DNA from: Planctomycetota bacterium
Lineage (GTDB): Bacteria; Planctomycetota; UBA1135; GCA-002686595
Reading direction: 5' to 3'
NCBI GenBank assembly: GCA_014237855.1
Contig: JABACD010000001.1
Span: 1 to 64,000, forward strand
Length of the DNA: 64,000 bases
The notes below the pieces were generated by a model. It had not been told where the DNA came from and did no database searches. It saw only the letters and a list, made by a program, of their open reading frames with translations. Shown piece by piece: positions 59,555 through 64,000 of this stretch (position 1 is its first letter; each line of letters opens with the position of its first letter). The position numbers and the translations under genes were made by a program.

Positions 59555-59837
59555 CGCTGGGTATACCTGGGCGAACGCGTTGGTGAGGATTTTAGCGGCC
59601 CGCCCTCCATCCATTCATCTCGAGCCGGGTTTCCGTACACACTTGAGACAGAGAGACTCTTGCGACCCACAGCTCAGGGCCAGGATCCCCAGTTCGGGTC
59701 ATTGACAGGCCCTGCCCCAGCCAAGGCCCTCCATTGAAGTCCAGATCAGGGGACCCTCGCCCAGCTGAGTTCAGAGATTCGACTGGCTGCCGACAGGCCT
59801 TTGCGCTTGCCTCTCGGGCCGCTAACCTGCTTCCCTC
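59555..59837. other. Divergent intergenic region
   Basis: 283 bases between the tricorn gene (minus) and the deacetylase gene (plus). A TAACCT at 59821-59826 lies 11 bases before the deacetylase ATG and could be a -10-like element. No repeat or RNA gene seen. Confidence 0.4.
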
Positions 59838-60857
59838 ATGTCCCTGCACTTCCTCCGCCAACGGCGCCCTCTGGCAATCCCGACCGGTCACCCTCCTGTA
59901 CTGATGGTGGTGATCGACACGGAGGAGGAATTCGACTGGCACGAGCCCTTCGATCGGAACAAGACCGGTGTAGGGGCCATGCGGAACATCGGGCGGGCCC
60001 AGGAGCTCTTCGACGAGTTCGGCATCCGCCCGATCTACGTCGTGGATTACCCGGTTGCGAGCCAGGAGCAGGGGTACTCGCTTCTCAGTGAGTACGCCCA
60101 GTCCGGCCGAGCCCAGATAGGGGCTCACCTCCATCCCTGGGTCTCACCGCCCTTCGAGGAGCATGTGAATTCCTACAATTCCTACCCCGGCAACCTCCCG
60201 GAGGAACTGGAGGAACGCAAGCTCGCCAGTCTGTCCGAGACCATTGCAGAGAACTTTGGAGTCGAGCCGCGGATCTACAAGGCCGGCCGGTACGGCTTTG
60301 GACCCAATACATCCCGAATACTCGAGAGGCTGGGCTACCGCGTGGATCTCTCCCCCTGCGCTGGCTTCGACATGAGCGGTGACGGCGGTCCAGACTGGTC
60401 AGACACCCCTCCGGGGCCTTATCGATTCGGTGAGAGCGGTGACCTCGTGGGTTTTCCGACCACGGGTGCCTTCGTGGGGTGGCTCTCGAGTCTGGCCCCA
60501 CCGCTCTACAGAGCTGCTCTGCGTCCCCCCCTGCGGTGGGCCCGGACCCCCGGAATCCTGTCCCGGCTCGGAGCCCTGGATCGCCTCATGCTCAGCCCTG
60601 AGGGCTACCATCTGGGCCACATGAAGCGCCTCACCCGAGCTCTACTGGCGGAGGGCCCCCAGGTCCTGACCTTCTCTTTCCACAGCCCCTCGGTGGAGCC
60701 CGGACACACGCCATACGTACGATCAGAGGCTGATCTGAAGGAATTCCTCACCAGCTGCCGACAGTACTTCGAGTTCTTCCTGGGAGAACTCGGCGGAGCA
60801 ACCATGGGCGCCATGGAGTTGCGCGATATCTTGATCGACCCCTCGACCGCCTCCTAG
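59838..60857 (+). CDS. Polysaccharide deacetylase-family protein
   Basis: 339 residues. NodB-like landmarks: MVVIDTEEEFDWHEP with Asp27, the metal-binding AHLHPWVSPPF (His-x-His), and KAGRYGFGPN with the conserved Arg-containing loop. This resembles WalW-type and related carbohydrate deacetylases that remove N- or O-acetyl groups from glycans. No signal peptide, so cytoplasmic action on a lipid-linked or nucleotide-linked sugar is likely. It precedes the carbamoyltransferase gene by 25 bases, a glycan-modification pairing. Confidence 0.85.
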   Translation: MSLHFLRQRRPLAIPTGHPPVLMVVIDTEEEFDWHEPFDRNKTGVGAMRNIGRAQELFDEFGIRPIYVVDYPVASQEQGYSLLSEYAQSGRAQIGAHLHPWVSPPFEEHVNSYNSYPGNLPEELEERKLASLSETIAENFGVEPRIYKAGRYGFGPNTSRILERLGYRVDLSPCAGFDMSGDGGPDWSDTPPGPYRFGESGDLVGFPTTGAFVGWLSSLAPPLYRAALRPPLRWARTPGILSRLGALDRLMLSPEGYHLGHMKRLTRALLAEGPQVLTFSFHSPSVEPGHTPYVRSEADLKEFLTSCRQYFEFFLGELGGATMGAMELRDILIDPSTAS

Positions 60858-60882
60858 CCACCTCAGCCAGCTTCCCCTCCGC

Positions 60883-62700
60883 GTGAAAGTCCTCGGTATC
60901 TCCCCCCTCGACAAGGACGCCAGTGCCTCGCTCGTCGAAGACGGCACAATTCTGTTCGCTTCCGGTGAGGAGCGCTACACGCGCAAGAAGCAGCACGCTG
61001 GCTTTCCCAGGCACGCGATCTTGGCTGCCCTCGAGGCAACCGGAACCAGTGTGGACGAGCTCGACGAGGTCGCCTATCCCTTCCTCGACTGGGAGGAAGA
61101 GGGCAAGCACATTCAGAGGGCTGTGTCCGAGGAGCGCAAGTTCTACGCCGAGGTACCTCGGCCAGACATTGCCACGCTCCTCCGTGTCGCCGATGCACGT
61201 GTACCTCAACGTACGGAGCCCGTCCACGGCCTGGCCTCGCCCAACCAGAAAATGGTGAAGCCGCTCCACAAGCGCCTCGCCTACCGGCTCTACGGTCTCT
61301 CGGCCTACAGCAAGAAGGTCAGCTTGCGCGAGTCAGCGGCCTGGGGTCAGCGGGCCACAGCGGCTCACAAGCACTGGAGCGAGGACCTTCAACGAGGATT
61401 GGCCGATCTGGGACTGACTGACAAGCTCAAGCGCTACGACCATCACCTCTCTCACGCTTCCAACGCCTACCTTGCAAGCGGGTTCGACCGTGCCCTCGTC
61501 GTCACCCTCGACGGATATGGCACCGGACTGGCGGGCTCGATCAGCCTCGGCGAGGGAGGGACGATCTCTCGCAAGCAACGGCTGCTATTCCCTCACTCTC
61601 TGGGCACATTCTACGAGACAGTCACCGGCTCCCTCGGCTTTACCCCCGATCGGCATGCGGGGAAGATTGTCGGCCTCGCTGCCTACGGAGATCCGGCAAT
61701 CCTGGGTGAAGCAATCCTCGCGAAGTTCCACCAGGAAGGCTCGAACTACAGGATCTTCGACAACCTGAACTCCTACTTCTCGCGTCACATCGCCACACGC
61801 TTCCCGATGATCGACGTTGCTGCCGCCTGGCAGTGGGTTCTGGAGCAGGTTGCCTGCAAGCTCGTCAGCTACTGGGCAGACACCCTCGGCTGCAAGAATG
61901 TAGTGCTCTCCGGAGGGGTCACGGCAAACGTGAAGATGAACCAGCGCATCCACGAGATAGAGGGCGTTGAAGGCATCTATGTCTACCCGAACATGGGCGA
62001 CGGCGGATGCGGAAGCGGGATTGCCATGCACGCCAGCTGGAAAGGCGGCGCTCGTGATCCCCTCCCGAGTGCCTACCTGGGGCCGGAGTACTCAGATGAC
62101 GAGATCAAGTCAGCCCTGGACAAGGCAGGCCTCCCGCATGAGAACCCCGGGAACATGGCCAAGGCGGTCGCCGAGAAGATTCATTCCGGCAAGGTCGTCG
62201 CACGCTTTGCCGGTCGTATGGAGTACGGGCCGAGAGCTCTGGGCAACCGATCGATCCTCTATCACGGGCGTGAGCCCGAGGTGAACCAGTGGCTCAATCA
62301 GCGCCTCGGCCGCACCGAATTCATGCCCTTTGCCCCGGTCACCCTCTGGGAGAAGCGCGCGGAGAATTATCTGGGGCTCACCGGCGCGGAGTACACCGCC
62401 CAGTTCATGACGATCACATTCGACTGTACCGACCACATGAAGCAGAGCTGTCCTGCTGCTGTGCACGTGGACGGAACGGCAAGGCCCCAGCTGATCAAGC
62501 GCGAGCTCAATCCTGGCTACTACGACATCCTGACCGAGTATCAGAAGCTGTCAGGGCTCTCGAGCCTGATCAACACCAGCTTCAACATGCACGAGGAGCC
62601 AATCGTTCGAACCCCGGACGATGCCATCCGTGCCTTCCTCGATGGGCGACTGGACTGCCTTGCAATCGGGGGCTTCCTCGTGGATGCCCCTGAGAAGTAG
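60883..62700 (+). CDS. NodU/CmcH-family carbamoyltransferase
   Basis: 605 residues starting at GTG. The N-terminal Kae1-like domain binds metal through DHHLSHA (187-191) and ATP-binding VVTLDGYGTG; LSGGVTANVKMNQ and YPNMGDGGCGSGIA complete the ASKHA nucleotide site. The C-terminal YrdC-like domain has EYGPRALGNRSIL and ends with SLINTSFNMHEEPIVRTPDDA. The enzyme uses carbamoyl phosphate and ATP to carbamoylate a sugar or natural product hydroxyl. Neighbouring deacetylase and methyltransferase genes point to glycan decoration. Cytoplasmic. A hairpin follows at 62713. Confidence 0.93.
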   Translation: MKVLGISPLDKDASASLVEDGTILFASGEERYTRKKQHAGFPRHAILAALEATGTSVDELDEVAYPFLDWEEEGKHIQRAVSEERKFYAEVPRPDIATLLRVADARVPQRTEPVHGLASPNQKMVKPLHKRLAYRLYGLSAYSKKVSLRESAAWGQRATAAHKHWSEDLQRGLADLGLTDKLKRYDHHLSHASNAYLASGFDRALVVTLDGYGTGLAGSISLGEGGTISRKQRLLFPHSLGTFYETVTGSLGFTPDRHAGKIVGLAAYGDPAILGEAILAKFHQEGSNYRIFDNLNSYFSRHIATRFPMIDVAAAWQWVLEQVACKLVSYWADTLGCKNVVLSGGVTANVKMNQRIHEIEGVEGIYVYPNMGDGGCGSGIAMHASWKGGARDPLPSAYLGPEYSDDEIKSALDKAGLPHENPGNMAKAVAEKIHSGKVVARFAGRMEYGPRALGNRSILYHGREPEVNQWLNQRLGRTEFMPFAPVTLWEKRAENYLGLTGAEYTAQFMTITFDCTDHMKQSCPAAVHVDGTARPQLIKRELNPGYYDILTEYQKLSGLSSLINTSFNMHEEPIVRTPDDAIRAFLDGRLDCLAIGGFLVDAPEK

Positions 62701-62712
62701 CCCAGCTGGGAG

Positions 62713-62737
62713 GCGTAGAGGCCGAGCCCCTCTGCGC
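62713..62737. terminator. Convergent terminator hairpin
   Basis: gcgtagagg (62713-62721) pairs with cctctgcgc (62729-62737) with one T-G wobble and a seven-base loop. It sits between the convergent carbamoyltransferase and methyltransferase genes. The preceding cccagctggg (62701-62710) is itself a palindrome. Confidence 0.55.
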
Positions 62738-62742
62738 TGAGT

Positions 62743-63486
62743 CTACGACCTCTTGCCGAAGCCTCTCGTCAGGCTGCCCTTGAGGCTCGCCATTCCCGCC
62801 TTGCGGCCCAGCGAGTTGTAGTTGATGCGCGCATCGTAGGGCAGACACGCAAGGCTCAAGCCATAGCCGAACTTCCCCTGGGTCGCCTCGTAGGTATTCG
62901 CAGAGGGCAGATGATCCTTGGCCTTCTCGTCGAGCCCATGGCAGATCTCGGCGAACTCCGGGTCGTCGCTGAAATTGGTCGAAGGAAGATGCTTCTCCAG
63001 AAACGCACGGTAAGGCGTACCGATGTTCACATCGTGAATGAACGCCAGGTCGAACTTTCTGCTCGCCAGGAGCTTGAAGAGCAACTTCATGCCGGGCCAA
63101 CCACTGGGGCCGTCGATCAGCACGATGTCACCCGCCTTGGAAGTCTCAGGGAGGAGCACTTGTGCATCTCCGATCCTGCAGTCGATATTCGAGTAGCCGG
63201 CCAGTCGCCGCCTGGCGACAGCCTCATTCTCTGAGTCCTGGTCGCACTCGACCGAGAGCACCGGCATGTCGGCAAAGAGCTTCGCGAGCAATTCCGTGCT
63301 CTGCCCCCTTCCTCGGCCTGCCTCGAGAATTCGTAGCGGCTCAAACTGGGAGACTGCCAGGGACATGAACGCCATCTCTGAATAGAGGACGCCCTCGGAC
63401 TCGTACTCAACGTCCTTGAAGAGTTCTCGGAACTCCTGATTCCGGTCCTCGGCCTCGCGGACAAGGCGGTAGTGATCAAGTTGCAT
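62743..63486 (-). CDS. SAM-dependent methyltransferase (Methyltransf_24-like)
   Basis: 247 residues from the ATG at 63486, supported by AGGAGA about eight bases upstream; the open frame extends 15 codons further. SAM-site ILEAGRGRGQSTELLAKLF (with Arg where Gly is usual), SVECDQDSENEAVARRRL, and DIVLIDGPSGWPGMKL mark an O-methyltransferase of the Methyltransf_24 type, found with carbohydrate and surface-glycan genes. The odd LEAGRGRG loop is a variant of the usual GxGxG. Convergent with the carbamoyltransferase gene. Confidence 0.8.
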   Translation of the reverse strand: MQLDHYRLVREAEDRNQEFRELFKDVEYESEGVLYSEMAFMSLAVSQFEPLRILEAGRGRGQSTELLAKLFADMPVLSVECDQDSENEAVARRRLAGYSNIDCRIGDAQVLLPETSKAGDIVLIDGPSGWPGMKLLFKLLASRKFDLAFIHDVNIGTPYRAFLEKHLPSTNFSDDPEFAEICHGLDEKAKDHLPSANTYEATQGKFGYGLSLACLPYDARINYNSLGRKAGMASLKGSLTRGFGKRS

Positions 63487-63699
63487 CGGATTTTCTCCTG
63501 GATCCCGGCCGGGCTCGGGGCCGAACATCATAACGGGCTCGGAGCCCGATCCCAGGGGGCCGGGGCCTGTGAATCAGGCCAGGAGCCCCGAAGCCTCGGA
63601 CGGGCCCTCTTCGGGGCCCTCCCCCCACCGGGACGCTCCTGCTAGACTTCGCGGCTTCCAATCGCCCCTGCGACCCCGAACCAGTCGAGATCCCAAGCA

Positions 63700-64000
63700 A
63701 TGCAAGTCATCGCGCAACTCAAGAAGATGGACGACGCACGCTTCTTGGCCATCTACTCAGCGCTCGAGCAGCACGGCTTCGGCCCCCTGGACAGCGAGGT
63801 GGCCAAGGCCCTCAAGTTCCGGCCTCACGCCATCCGCAAGCTCCCCTTTGACCGAAGAGCCCGGAAGGCAAAGCAGATCCTGGAGTCTGCTGCGAATGCC
63901 GAGATGTGCTACGAGATCTTCGGGAGCTACCTGATCAAGGAGCACAAGGACCTCGTGACCAACTTCCTCGATCTCACAGGAGTCGCTCACGAAGACGGCA
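63700..64000 (+). CDS. Partial conserved protein running off the window end
   Basis: At least 100 residues with no stop before the window ends: the start MQVIAQLKKMDDARFLAIYS is followed by charged helices (KALKFRPHAIRKLPFDRRAR, LESAANAEMCYEIFGSYLIK). No motif recognised. An upstream run of GC-rich hairpins at 63601-63620 (gggccc/gggccc) and TAGACT near 63643 lie in the 213-base divergent region. The rest of the gene lies outside the window. Confidence 0.55.
   Translation, partial: MQVIAQLKKMDDARFLAIYSALEQHGFGPLDSEVAKALKFRPHAIRKLPFDRRARKAKQILESAANAEMCYEIFGSYLIKEHKDLVTNFLDLTGVAHEDG

Noticed and set aside
1..64000. CRISPR arrays, insertion sequences, tRNA and rRNA genes
   Set aside because: Looked for direct repeats with spacers, transposase motifs and the tRNA GTTCGA core in intergenic regions; none was convincing. 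A tRNAscan or Infernal run would settle it.

Overview
The window looks like chromosomal DNA of a free-living Planctomycetota bacterium. It is GC-rich, has few Shine-Dalgarno sequences and encodes many exported lipoproteins. A DUF1501 protein sits next to a PSCyt1/PSCyt2/PSD1 haem protein, a pairing typical of that phylum. There are M14 carboxypeptidases with Ca-loop-like insertions, an ECF sigma factor with a very large C-terminal extension, and several secreted proteins ending in a common C-terminal module that I associate with planctomycete genomes. No rRNA, tRNA, CRISPR array, insertion sequence or phage structural cluster was seen. The placement is inference from gene content, not a phylogeny.

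Layout. 1-5336: secreted matrixin-type protease, small membrane protein, five-haem cytochrome, cupin and a beta-rich lipoprotein. 5544-9133: compact glycan-type cluster (DegT/DnrJ aminotransferase, GT4 glycosyltransferase, histidine phosphatase, P-loop kinase). 9194-15786: VOC protein, exonuclease III, GST, exported methyltransferase, a probable dead peptidase, NfeD and flotillin. 15916-20088: DUF1501 plus PSCyt operon. 20521-26674: membrane protein, then a minus-strand operon of membrane-anchored sigma factor, HEAT lipoprotein and SGNH hydrolase. 26922-30748: plus-strand operon of split AtuA-type proteins, phosphotransacetylase, FKBP lipoprotein and CBS protein. 30835-35282: DNRLRE secreted protein, cysteine-heptad lipoprotein, Smr protein, lipoprotein, methyltransferase, patatin. 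35403-38860: dead/active M14 carboxypeptidase pair. 38900-45979: PAQR membrane protein, DUF3187-like lipoprotein, then a six-gene operon joining threonine dehydratase, a dead sulfatase-fold lipoprotein and housekeeping RNA-modification and cofactor genes. 46103-51391: HAF-like secreted protein and an operon of FkbM methyltransferase with two sulfatase-fold lipoproteins. 51536-55001: Dus, SpeA, SlyD. 55002-56110: decayed region with an FG-GAP remnant. 56186-64000: tricorn protease, polysaccharide deacetylase, NodU-type carbamoyltransferase, methyltransferase and a partial gene.

Three themes stand out. (1) Four proteins with unrelated N-terminal domains share one C-terminal module of about 130 residues ending at the C-terminus, which suggests a common export or surface-attachment route. 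(2) Pseudoenzymes recur: an M14 paralogue without zinc ligands beside an intact copy, a peptidase-MA-like protein with HExxH changed to NExxN, and a sulfatase-fold lipoprotein without nucleophile or metal motifs. (3) An ECF sigma factor is fused through a transmembrane helix to about 690 residues of carboxypeptidase-regulatory-like domains, a plausible one-protein signalling device.
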